DNA of 64,000 nt from Acidobacteriota bacterium. Lineage in GTDB: Bacteria; Acidobacteriota; Terriglobia; Terriglobales; Acidobacteriaceae. Numbering within the stretch: the stretch's first letter is position 1; the number at the start of each line of letters is the position of its first letter. Where the stretch lies: contig JACPYL010000008.1 in NCBI GenBank assembly GCA_016196065.1, positions 434,001-498,000 of the forward strand. Direction: 5' to 3'. A program made the translations under genes and the position numbers. Shown piece by piece: positions 16,580 to 24,171 of this stretch. The notes under the pieces were generated by a model. That model searched no databases, was not told the DNA's origin, and saw only the letters and a program-made list of their open reading frames with translations.

Positions 16580-17578
16580 TTATTGAGGAGCATCGACAAA
16601 GAATTCTCCGATATCAGGTGCGGTGGCGGCCGCTCCGGGGAACTCTTCCACTCCCAGCGCTCGCAAGCTGAGTCGCAGGACGCTTTCGTGATTGAACACC
16701 GCGTCCGAAACACATCCGCCTTCGGGAAGATGCGCTCCAACCAGGACAGCCGCAATGTGCCCGCCACCGTGTTTCCAGTTGGGTCGGAGGCTGCTGTCGC
16801 TCTTGGGACCGCGATCGCAAGCTTCGTCAAAGATAATCAGGAGCAAGCCATCTTTTTGAAACGGCTTGGCATTCACGAGCGGACCGATGTTCGCTCTCAG
16901 CCAGTTGTCGGCAACGGTCAAGCTTTCCGCCTCACCACAGGCAGCGCCTTTTCGCGTCTTGGGATTATCGTGGGCATCGTTCACAAGGTTGGGCACAACG
17001 AATGAATAGCTCGGCAGCTTATCGTCACGCAGGTCGGATGCAAACTCAGTAAAGGGGACAATGTTGCCACGCTGGTTGGCTCCAGACGCCGGATTCACTA
17101 CGCTCTTGAAGTATGCAAAGGGGACATGCCGCCTGGCGTATAACCGCTCCGGACCGGGGTCGGGCTCGACAGAACCTGCATGCGGAAGACTCTCGGCATA
17201 AGCCTTCCAGGTTTTGCCATTCCGCGTGAGAATGCTGGCCACATTCTCGCCACCCACGATTCCGCCAAACGTATCCGCCATGGCATACGGTAACGAGGTG
17301 CCGCGGCGTCCGGTAGTAAGAAGAAAATAGTTATTGATGGAGGGGTGGGTGTTCGCATAATAGCCGCGTGCCAAAGCACCCTGAGCGGCCAGCTCATTGA
17401 GGTATGGCATCCTCGAATTCTTGCCAATCACATCGTCGAAGCTCTGGTTCTCCTCCACCACAATGATTACGTTGCGAAATACCGGTATCTTCGATTTTTG
17501 CCCCTTACAGGCATTCTGCGCGAACGCGTTCACGCCGAACGCTGCCAACGCAAGAATCAAGAATTGCCGAATATACAT
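16580..17578 (-). CDS. Secreted phosphoesterase (phospholipase C/acid phosphatase-like family)
   Basis: 332 aa. Start ATG 17578 was preferred over 17614 because GGGGGA stands six bases upstream and the signal peptide (FLILALAAFGVNAFAQ) then begins at residue 1. The phosphoesterase domain has the family opening NVIIVVEENQSFDDVIG, then NTHPSINNYFLLTTG, and a C-terminal metal-binding stretch IIFDEACDRG followed by HGGGHIAAVLVG. Relatives cleave phosphodiester or phosphomonoester bonds in the periplasm or outside the cell. Specific substrate unknown; no adjacent pho genes. Confidence 0.85.
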   Translation of the reverse strand: MYIRQFLILALAAFGVNAFAQNACKGQKSKIPVFRNVIIVVEENQSFDDVIGKNSRMPYLNELAAQGALARGYYANTHPSINNYFLLTTGRRGTSLPYAMADTFGGIVGGENVASILTRNGKTWKAYAESLPHAGSVEPDPGPERLYARRHVPFAYFKSVVNPASGANQRGNIVPFTEFASDLRDDKLPSYSFVVPNLVNDAHDNPKTRKGAACGEAESLTVADNWLRANIGPLVNAKPFQKDGLLLIIFDEACDRGPKSDSSLRPNWKHGGGHIAAVLVGAHLPEGGCVSDAVFNHESVLRLSLRALGVEEFPGAAATAPDIGEFFVDAPQ

Positions 17579-17672
17579 GGACTTCCCCCAGGAATAATCC
17601 GACGCAGCTTTCAAAGGCTAAGATGCGGATTTGGCGGACTTCGCCACGAGAATGAGGGCACTCTCGGACAAA

Positions 17673-18257
17673 CTACTTTATGGAGGTTCGAAAATCGCGA
17701 TTTCCGCCTTGGAGAGAGGTCTCCAGATCCTTCAGGCGCCCCAGCGAGTGCGCTGCGGATTCGCGCTCTTTCGTATCACTCTCACGCTCAATAAGCTCTT
17801 CCAGGCGTCCGGTAACCACTCGTTTGACTTCCCGAATACGTTCCGGAAAATCAACCGGTCCGTTTTCGACATGGGCAAAGCGCTGACTCGCCTGCTTGTA
17901 CTTGAGATACGTATAGGCAAGATACTGATTGAGTTCCGCGCGGAACAATTGTTCCCGCTCGCGCGGATCCTGCCCCGCGGCCGCCATTGTGGCTAGCCTT
18001 TCCTCGCAGGCTTCGCGCTCCGCGTGGCTCACATCGCTGAATTCACGCCATGTTTGCGGCGTAGGACATCCTTGAACCTTGATTTCGGGAATTACGCGGC
18101 CATCTTCGAGCAGGAAATCCCGCCACACTAGGCCCCAACGAACTTCTGCGAGGACGCCTTTATCCCAGGTCTCCCCCGACTTAAAAGAGATGACATGACC
18201 CGGCGGGGGAGGCCAGGTCTCGCCGACACTCATTTCCTCTGCCATGAAATTTGTCAT
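17673..18257 (-). CDS. Hypothetical cytoplasmic protein
   Basis: 194 aa, not recognised. No signal or transmembrane helix. N-terminal beta-rich part (GHVISFKSGETWDKGVLAEV, WGLVWRDFLLEDGRVIPE) followed by a long charged helical part rich in Glu, Arg and Lys, possibly coiled coil (VKRVVTGRLEELIERESDTK). Three candidate starts (ATG 18257, 18245 and 18230); the last has GAGGAA almost touching it, so the choice is open. Same strand as and 32 bp from the next membrane-protein gene. Confidence 0.55.
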   Translation of the reverse strand: MTNFMAEEMSVGETWPPPPGHVISFKSGETWDKGVLAEVRWGLVWRDFLLEDGRVIPEIKVQGCPTPQTWREFSDVSHAEREACEERLATMAAAGQDPREREQLFRAELNQYLAYTYLKYKQASQRFAHVENGPVDFPERIREVKRVVTGRLEELIERESDTKERESAAHSLGRLKDLETSLQGGNRDFRTSIK

Positions 18258-18289
18258 TCGCTGGTACTAAGGATGGAAAATACTACCGC

Positions 18290-19162
18290 TTAGTTGCTCT
18301 CCTCGGGGCCAGGCTTACGCCCGATAATTTGTGTTCCCGAACCTGACTGCGCAGGCCACGTATGTCGCGATAATACGCGATCCACCGCTTGCTCCACCCA
18401 AACGATGAAGGACTCATCCTCCTTCACGCCGGAACTGGGCGTCGCCAGTGCCAGATTCATTCCACTCACAGGCGCCATGGTGAGCACAGGAACTTTCTCG
18501 CCCTCGCTCTCCTGCGCCAGATAGCCAATCCAGAGGATGGTCACTGCATTGTAGGCTGCGCTCTTCACCAGGCTTACCATTTCGTCGGCACTGCCACCGC
18601 GCCATATGGCCACGCTGACCAGGATCAATTCGATGCTCGCGAACACACCGAATCCTAGAGCGACTCCAAATACTGGCTGGCGCCAGCTATCCTTCAGAAC
18701 GCGGCACAACAGCATCAACAGCAAGAACAAGCCGCACTGCATCAACCGGAGGCTGCGCTCGAAGTAAAGCACCGCGTCGATCACACGATCGGGAGTGGAG
18801 TCTGGACTGGTCACTGCCCCGACGATTGCAAGCAGCAACAGAAGTCCGCAGGACCATCGGAAAATCATCGTGCCCAGCGTCTGAATCCCGCCATATCGCT
18901 TAAACAGGTGATGCAGGATCTCATCCATTACCGCGACCGCCAGGAGGACGCTGATGGCATTTCCCGTCCAGTACACGTCGAAGTAGTTGTCCTGAGAATA
19001 GCGGTAGGTCAGGAAAAGAACTCCCGATTTGAGAACCTGAAACAGAATGTAGGAAAAAAATCTCGGAAAAACCTTGTGCAACTCGCGCCGGACCATGAAG
19101 GTTAGAAGAACAATCTGCAGCGCCGGCCCCGCGACCCAGCTCACTACTGTTAGCCAGTTCAT
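18290..19162 (-). CDS. Polytopic membrane protein of unknown function
   Basis: 290 aa with about six or seven hydrophobic helices between residues 5 and 215 (VAGPALQIVLLTFMVRRELH, AISVLLAVAVMDEILHHLF, CGLLLLLAIVGAV, CGLFLLLMLLCRVL, VFGVALGFGVFASIELILV). The polar tail is about 70 aa. A DEILHHLFKRYGG segment between helices is typical of a group of acidobacterial membrane proteins I have no function for. No catalytic motif seen. Likely upstream partner of the hypothetical gene that follows it 32 bp downstream. Confidence 0.65.
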   Translation of the reverse strand: MNWLTVVSWVAGPALQIVLLTFMVRRELHKVFPRFFSYILFQVLKSGVLFLTYRYSQDNYFDVYWTGNAISVLLAVAVMDEILHHLFKRYGGIQTLGTMIFRWSCGLLLLLAIVGAVTSPDSTPDRVIDAVLYFERSLRLMQCGLFLLLMLLCRVLKDSWRQPVFGVALGFGVFASIELILVSVAIWRGGSADEMVSLVKSAAYNAVTILWIGYLAQESEGEKVPVLTMAPVSGMNLALATPSSGVKEDESFIVWVEQAVDRVLSRHTWPAQSGSGTQIIGRKPGPEESN

Positions 19163-19258
19163 CGCAATACGTGCCCCCGAAGCTCGGAAGCATACCTCTC
19201 CCCCGGCAGCCGTGGCAATGAAAATCTGAGCTACCCTAGTGTGCTGTTGTTTGCAAAA

Positions 19259-19441
19259 TCACTTACCGATCGGCCTGCAGTGGCCGCGACGGCACAACGG
19301 CATGGGATCGCTACCGTCAGCAATCATGACCTCCTGTTGCGCCCGCACCGTAGTTCCCACTGGCGATATTTTGTTTGGGATTGCGCAATACATTCCGGCA
19401 AGAGCAAGAATTGTGAGCAGGACTTCAAATGCCTTATTCAT
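19259..19441 (-). CDS. Small secreted or anchored peptide, 60 aa
   Basis: ATG 19441 has AGGAG about 11 nt upstream. Residues 1-20 are a hydrophobic signal-like segment (AFEVLLTILALAGMYCAIP). The mature part is short and ends in a Cys-containing tail (GSDPMPLCRRGHCRPIGK) with a CxxxxC pair. No homologue is named, but the arrangement (signal, short linker, DPMPLC-type tail) looks designed rather than random. Could be a short exported peptide; could also be a chance frame. Confidence 0.45.
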   Translation of the reverse strand: MNKAFEVLLTILALAGMYCAIPNKISPVGTTVRAQQEVMIADGSDPMPLCRRGHCRPIGK

Positions 19442-20041
19442 TGGGGGAGTCTCCTACGCGCAAAGGCCGCGCGTGGCGCAGTATATGCCGGATTGGTCCT
19501 CCCGGAAACCTGTGGATAATTTTTATTTTTGACCAGCCCGATGGGCTGCCTGACGCGGTGTCGCGCTCGCCAGGTCAGCGGATGTTCCCGATGAGTTTAT
19601 AATTTCTTTTCAATTTCCGAGCGACGGGTGCCCTTTGTCTTCGCTGGTCCAGATTCACGAGCGCGGGATGGTTCCAATATTTTGCCCGCTTCGATTCGTG
19701 CAGGGATTTCGTTGCTCCCGTTGTCCCTGGACTCGGCTCCTGCCTGACTGTCACACGCCTTGGGCCGTCCCGGCCTGTGAGATGGCCTCAACCTGCCGGG
19801 ATTTCCAACTCCATTCCTGCCAATACGATCCACAACGCAATGTACCCTTCGTGGTCATTCAATAAAGCTAGGTGTAACCACTGAGAGCCTAAGTTCTATC
19901 CCCTATTTTTCCGTGACCTGCATGATGTTTCACTTTCCTGCCCTCGGCCCCACCGCGAAGTACTTTGCTTTGCTTGCAGAATCAGATGGCAGTGGACCTG
20001 CTCTTCAGAAGCACGGAGTTGTAACCGAGGTCCGTCTGCTT
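19442..20041. other. Gene-poor spacer
   Basis: About 600 bases with no convincing coding frame. Frames on either strand between 19597 and 19865 are rich in Arg, Cys, Pro and Ser and lack SD sequences. A short hairpin CAGCCC-GAT-GGGCTG occurs near 19535-19550, followed by an imperfect CCTGAC/GTCAG fold. It may be a long 5' region of the PilZ gene or hold an unrecognised RNA; nothing specific was identified. Confidence 0.4.
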
Positions 20042-20059
20042 TGATTACTTAAGTAATCA
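20042..20059. promoter_or_regulatory. Perfect 18-bp palindrome upstream of the PilZ gene
   Basis: TGATTACTTAAGTAATCA is fully self-complementary and AT-rich within a GC-rich region, 94 bp before the PilZ gene start. A second dyad, ACGCC-TTCGA-GGCGT (20103-20117), lies between it and the gene. The first has the form of a dimeric repressor or activator site. No known consensus is matched. Confidence 0.5.
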
Positions 20060-20153
20060 CGGCGGGAGCCGGCACTGTGAGTAGAAGGCCACATCCCCCT
20101 AGACGCCTTCGAGGCGTTAACAGACATTCGACAGACGAGGAAAGTTGAAAATT

Positions 20154-20861
20154 ATGGGATGCCGTCGTCAACCGCGAGTACCAATGACCCTAAGCGCCAC
20201 GGTATGTGGCATGGACGCCAAGGGGCGATCCTTCCTGGATCGCGTCCAGGTTTTGAATCTGAGCCGAGACGGAGCACTATTGGAAGACGTGAGCTGCGCG
20301 GTCCGCGTAGGGGACACCCTGGCGCTTCGTTGTGAGGGATCGACACGCCGTTACCGCGTGACGTGGGAACAGTCGACTGCAGAAGGGCGACGCGTGGGAT
20401 TGGCTGGCGTCGGAAATACATCGGCGATTGCCGAAGCCTGGTTGCCTGCTTCAGGCACAGACGACTACCAGCGCCCTCGGATGACGGTCCGCCGCGAGCA
20501 CGATCGGTATGTCTGCGAGATTGCGGTGGAGATGCGGCTGAAGGATGTCAGCACTCCGTTGTGGGTCACAGCCAGCGATCTGGGCGAGGGTGGCTGTCGC
20601 GTGCAAGTGCCGCATGCCATGACGACGGGGACTGAGGTCCATGTCGCTCTGTGGGTGGATAACGAGAGAGTGTGGGTACTGGGCGAAGTGACCCATTGCA
20701 TCTACGGATGCGGAACCGGGATTCGCTTCAAGAAACTGGAGCGCGCCGCTCGCGAACGCATCGCAAGCCTGGTCACAAAGGGCGAAGCAATGGTATTCGA
20801 CCGGCGTGAGGGGACAGAACTGATCACGGAGTTCTACCCAGCTTATTCGGCGACATCGTAA
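20154..20861 (+). CDS. Tandem PilZ-domain protein (probable c-di-GMP receptor)
   Basis: 235 aa from ATG 20154 (GAGGAAAG upstream; a TTG nine bases earlier is also in frame). Two PilZ-like domains. The first has RRQPR and NLSRDG, matching RxxxR and (D/N)xSxxG. The second (from about residue 105) has RREHDR and DLGEGG, where Gly replaces the Ser of the second motif. The first domain keeps the full c-di-GMP signature; the second may be weakened. Such proteins relay c-di-GMP levels to motility, exopolysaccharide or pili. No diguanylate cyclase is nearby. An 18-bp palindrome upstream suggests regulated transcription. Confidence 0.82.
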   Translation: MGCRRQPRVPMTLSATVCGMDAKGRSFLDRVQVLNLSRDGALLEDVSCAVRVGDTLALRCEGSTRRYRVTWEQSTAEGRRVGLAGVGNTSAIAEAWLPASGTDDYQRPRMTVRREHDRYVCEIAVEMRLKDVSTPLWVTASDLGEGGCRVQVPHAMTTGTEVHVALWVDNERVWVLGEVTHCIYGCGTGIRFKKLERAARERIASLVTKGEAMVFDRREGTELITEFYPAYSATS

Positions 20862-20889
20862 GCCGGAATGGACAACCGCTCGGACTCTG

Positions 20890-22227
20890 CTAGTCTTTCA
20901 CTGCCTTGTCGGTGATCTCCAGACCCTTGTCGATGATGGCGAACGCTTCGCGTAACTGCTCTTCATTGATGCAGAGCGGCGGATTCGTATAGAACGTATT
21001 CCAGCGCACGAGCGTGTAAAGCCCATTCTCCCGGAAAAATTTCCCGAGAGCTGCCATTTCTTCCGACGTTCCGTTGAACGGAGCCATAGGCTGCCGAGTG
21101 GCACGGCTGCGAACCAATTCGACGATCCCGAACAAACCAATCGAGCGCACAACTCCGACCGATGGATGCTTCGCTTGTAACTGGGCTCCCAGTTCTTTCA
21201 TGACCACACCCATCTTCCGCGTATTCTCAATCAGCTTGTCTTCCTCGTAGACGCGGATCGTCGCCAGGGCCGCCGCGCAGCCCATCGGGTGGGAGTTGTA
21301 CGTCAGGCCTCCGTAAAAGACCTTGTCCTGGAAGTGTTGCGCGATGTGGTGGCGCATGCCGAGCGCACCCAGCGGCAGGTAGCTCGACGTAAGCCCTTTC
21401 GCCATGGAGATCAAGTCCGGCACAACCTTCCAGTGATCAATGGCAAACCACTCGCCGGTGCGGCCGAAACCGGCCATCACTTCGTCGGCAATCATGAGGA
21501 TGCCGTATTTATCGCAGAGCTTGCGCACGCCCTGCATATAGCCATCGGGCGGCACCAGGATGCCGTTCGTACCAACTACGGTCTCCAGGATGAATGCGGC
21601 GATGGTGTGCGGGCCCTCGAGCTGCATGGTCTCTTCGATCATGGCGAGCGAGGCTTCCGCCGATTCCCATCCGCGCTCGATACCGTGATACGGATCGAGC
21701 ACGCGCACGACACCCGGGATGCCCGGCTCGGCAGCCCATCTGCGCGGGTCTCCGGTCAGGCTGATCGCGCCGGCAGTGGCTCCGTGATAGGAGCGGTAGC
21801 GCGCCATGATCTTGTGACGTCCAGTGAAAGCCCTCGCAATCTTGATGGCATTCTCGTTACATTCGGCGCCACCATTCGTGAAAAAGAATGTATCAATGTC
21901 GCCGGGCGTGATCTCGGCTAACTTGGCGCCAAGGCGAGCCCGCGGCTCCGTGGCCATGAACGGGTTCGCATAGGCGAGGGTCTGCGCTTGCTCGTGAATT
22001 GCTTGGATCACACGTTCGTCACCGTGTCCGATATTTACGGACATCAACTGGCTGTTGAAGTCGATGAAGCGCTTCCCTTCCGGCGTCCAGAAGTAGATGC
22101 CTTTGGAGCGAGCAACTGGGATGGGATCGACCTTCGACTGCGCGGACCATTCGAACAGCGTGTGCTTTCTGGTGAGATCGACAATTTCTTTGCCGGTCAT
22201 GCTCGGCGCTGCAGTAGCAGTAGTCAT
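20890..22227 (-). CDS. Class-III (omega) aminotransferase
   Basis: PLP enzyme of the fold-type I, class III group. 445 aa from ATG 22227; the longer GTG frame runs into the repeat arm upstream. Visible marks: TFFFTNGGAECNENAIKIAR (cofactor phosphate region), SYHGATAGAISLTGDPRRW, LMIADEVMAGFGRTGEW (Asp to the pyridine N) and the Schiff-base Lys in ISMAKGLTSSYLPLGA. The TSSYLPLGA form is shared with omega-amine:pyruvate and beta-alanine-type transaminases, so an amine or omega-amino acid donor is likely. Last gene of the minus-strand amine cluster. Confidence 0.9.
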   Translation of the reverse strand: MTTATAAPSMTGKEIVDLTRKHTLFEWSAQSKVDPIPVARSKGIYFWTPEGKRFIDFNSQLMSVNIGHGDERVIQAIHEQAQTLAYANPFMATEPRARLGAKLAEITPGDIDTFFFTNGGAECNENAIKIARAFTGRHKIMARYRSYHGATAGAISLTGDPRRWAAEPGIPGVVRVLDPYHGIERGWESAEASLAMIEETMQLEGPHTIAAFILETVVGTNGILVPPDGYMQGVRKLCDKYGILMIADEVMAGFGRTGEWFAIDHWKVVPDLISMAKGLTSSYLPLGALGMRHHIAQHFQDKVFYGGLTYNSHPMGCAAALATIRVYEEDKLIENTRKMGVVMKELGAQLQAKHPSVGVVRSIGLFGIVELVRSRATRQPMAPFNGTSEEMAALGKFFRENGLYTLVRWNTFYTNPPLCINEEQLREAFAIIDKGLEITDKAVKD

Positions 22228-22253
22228 CAGTTTCTTATCCTCAATCGAGAGCT

Positions 22254-22688
22254 TCACCACAGAGTCACAGAGACTCAGAGAAATCTATAGAATTCGTCGG
22301 ACAATTCCTTGCGTGAGTAACGGCACGTTGAAGTTGATCAGGAGGCCAACGCGCTTCCCGGAAAGTTTTAGATAGGTCAAGAGCTGCGCTTCGTAGATTG
22401 GAATGAGTTTCTCGACCGATTTCAGTTCCACCACCACTTCGCCGGCAACGATCAAATCGATTCTGTATCCGCAATGAAGGTTCAATCCCTTGTAGACAAC
22501 CGGCAAGTCCACCTGGCGTTGAAAATCCAACCCAAGGAGGGTGAGTGCGTGGCACAAGCACTCCTCATAAGCAGACTCCAGAAGCCCCGGACCAAGATGG
22601 CGATGCACTTCGATGGCGGCGCCAATGATCGGAGCAGTTCTTCGATCCTGCCCTTCGATTTCTCTGTGTCTCTGTGCCTCTGTGGTGA
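22254..22688. mobile_element. Inverted-repeat-bounded cassette carrying a GxxExxY gene
   Basis: The left end 22254-22285 (TCACCACAGAGTCACAGAGA...) and the right end 22657-22688 (reverse complement TCACCACAGAGGCACAGAGA...) form a 32-nt inverted repeat with 30 matches. Each arm consists of CACAGAG words with a period of about 8 nt. Between them lies almost all of the GxxExxY gene; its first codons (ILTTEAQRHREIEG) are encoded by the right arm. No transposase is present. The arrangement suggests a small dispersed element or hitch-hiking cassette inserted between two aminotransferase genes. Confidence 0.55.
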
Positions 22689-22698
22689 GGATGTTCAT
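22285..22698 (-). CDS. GxxExxY-family protein (PD-(D/E)xK nuclease-like fold)
   Basis: 137 aa from ATG 22698, whose A is also the last base of the TGA of the upstream gabT-like gene (TGATG). The family signature is GLLESAY (in HLGPGLLESAYEECL), preceded by GAAIEVHRHLG. The Asp of YRIDLIV and the ELK of VVVELKSVEKL match the PD-(D/E)xK core, so a nuclease-like activity is possible, though no biochemical role is known to me. It does not fit the metabolic cluster around it. The repeat arms at both ends and the repeat-encoded N-terminus point to insertion. Confidence 0.85.
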   Translation of the reverse strand: MNILTTEAQRHREIEGQDRRTAPIIGAAIEVHRHLGPGLLESAYEECLCHALTLLGLDFQRQVDLPVVYKGLNLHCGYRIDLIVAGEVVVELKSVEKLIPIYEAQLLTYLKLSGKRVGLLINFNVPLLTQGIVRRIL

Positions 22699-24062
22699 CA
22701 CGCCGGTTGCACAGCCAGCATACTCTTTTTCTCAGCGACGCTCGCGAGCGCGCCTTCCAGCACGTCGAGGGCTTCATCCATCTGCGCGTCAGTCAGGACC
22801 AGCGGCATCAAGAGGCGAATCACGTTGCCATACGAGCCTGCTGTGATCGTTACCAGGCCATGCTCGTAGCAATATTGTGCCACTTGCTTCGTCTCTTCGT
22901 CGGCCGGTTGGCGTGTCGTTTTCGAGCGGACAAGCTCCAGGGCCTGCATCGCGCCCAGTCCGCGCACTTCGCCGATCAGTTCCCATTGCGATTGCCATTT
23001 CGCGGCCCGCTTACGGAAACGCTCTCCGAGAATATTCGCTCGGGCACAGAGATCGTCTCTCTCGATAATATCGAGCACGGCGAGAGCAGCTTCGCAGGAA
23101 ACAGGATTGCCACTAAACGTTCCGCCCAGCTGACCGGCTGCGGGCGCGTCCATGATCTCGGCCCGTCCGGTAACGGCTGCCATCGGCAGGCCACCCGTCA
23201 ACGATTTCGCCATGCAAATCAAATCCGGCTCGAGGCCGAGTTGTTCGCAGGCGAAGAGCGTGCCGGTCCGGGCAAATCCGGTTTGGACTTCGTCCGCGAT
23301 GAGCAGGATGCCGTACTTGCGGCAAATCTCGGAAAGCGTCGGGAAAAATTCCGCGGGCGGCGTCACGAAGCCGCCCTCTCCGAGAACGGGCTCCACGATG
23401 ACCGCCGCGACTGTTTCCGCCGCAACCACGCGCTTGAACGTATCTTCGATGTGCTTCGCACAATGGACTTCGCACGACGGATACGTCATCGAATACGAGC
23501 AGCGGTAACAGTACGCATAGGGGATGCGATAGACTTCGCCCGGGAACGGCTCGAAGCCCGCCTTGTACGGATGCGTCTTACTGGTCATGGCCATCGCCAT
23601 GTAGGTCCGTCCGTGAAACGCGTCCTCAAAACTGATGACCGCTTGCCGCTTGGTGAAACTGCGCGCGATTTTGATCGCATTCTCCGTCGCTTCAGCGCCA
23701 GTATTGACGAGTAACGTCTTTTTGCGGAATTTCCCGGGCGTCAGCGCGTTCAACCGCTCGCACACCGCGACGTAGCTTTCGTAAGGCAGCACGTTGAAGC
23801 TGGTGTGCAGAAAGCGATCGAGCTGGCGGCGAACCGCTTCCACGACCTCCGGAGCGCGATGGCCTGTATTAAGACAGCCGATGCCGCCGGCAAAATCGAT
23901 CAGCCGGTTGCCATCCACATCTTCAACAACCGCACCTTCCGCTTTCGCGATGAAGACAGGCGTTGCGTGATACGCCGCCTGTACCACAGCGGCATTGCGG
24001 CGTTGCATCAGCTCTTGCGAGCGCGGACCAGGAATGGAAGTACGAAGTTGAATGGTAGCCAT
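22698..24062 (-). CDS. GABA/ornithine-type class-III aminotransferase
   Basis: 454 aa. PLP-binding features: LLVNTGAEATENAIKIAR, FEDAFHGRTYMAMAMTSK, LLIADEVQTGFARTGTLF and Schiff-base Lys in ICMAKSLTGGLPMAAVTG. The LGGTFSGNPVSCEAALAVL end of the active site matches 4-aminobutyrate aminotransferases (GabT), which convert GABA and 2-oxoglutarate to succinic semialdehyde and glutamate. A Cys-rich insert at about residues 184-205 (YCYRC, then YPSCEVHCAKH) gives four closely spaced Cys, possibly a metal or Fe-S site. The GxxExxY gene overlaps its stop. Substrate in vivo inferred from the cluster. Confidence 0.9.
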   Translation of the reverse strand: MATIQLRTSIPGPRSQELMQRRNAAVVQAAYHATPVFIAKAEGAVVEDVDGNRLIDFAGGIGCLNTGHRAPEVVEAVRRQLDRFLHTSFNVLPYESYVAVCERLNALTPGKFRKKTLLVNTGAEATENAIKIARSFTKRQAVISFEDAFHGRTYMAMAMTSKTHPYKAGFEPFPGEVYRIPYAYCYRCSYSMTYPSCEVHCAKHIEDTFKRVVAAETVAAVIVEPVLGEGGFVTPPAEFFPTLSEICRKYGILLIADEVQTGFARTGTLFACEQLGLEPDLICMAKSLTGGLPMAAVTGRAEIMDAPAAGQLGGTFSGNPVSCEAALAVLDIIERDDLCARANILGERFRKRAAKWQSQWELIGEVRGLGAMQALELVRSKTTRQPADEETKQVAQYCYEHGLVTITAGSYGNVIRLLMPLVLTDAQMDEALDVLEGALASVAEKKSMLAVQPA

Positions 24063-24077
24063 AGGAATTCTCTCTTC

Positions 24078-24164
24078 GTGGTTTGTGGCTAGTGCTTAGT
24101 GATTAGTAAACGACTGTTTCCTTCCATCCGTTTCGCTAACCACTAATCACCAACCACTATCCAC
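24078..24164. repeat. Heptad array pair D (GTGGTTA type), inverted
   Basis: Left arm GTGGTTT, GTGGCTA, GTGCTTA, GTGATTA (24078-24105). Right arm TAACCAC, TAATCAC, CAACCAC, TATCCAC (24137-24164), the reverse complement of the same unit. The two arms are 31 nt apart and fill the gap between the aldehyde dehydrogenase gene and the downstream GABA-type aminotransferase gene. Confidence 0.72.
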
Positions 24165-24171
24165 TGGTTTT

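Noticed and set aside
19597-19865. Two overlapping frames of 76-78 codons on opposite strands
   Set aside because: Neither has an SD, hydrophobic pattern or domain; compositions look like non-coding GC-rich sequence.
20060-20153. c-di-GMP riboswitch ahead of the PilZ gene
   Set aside because: The conserved GEMM core elements could not be found; only a simple ACGCC/GGCGT hairpin is present.
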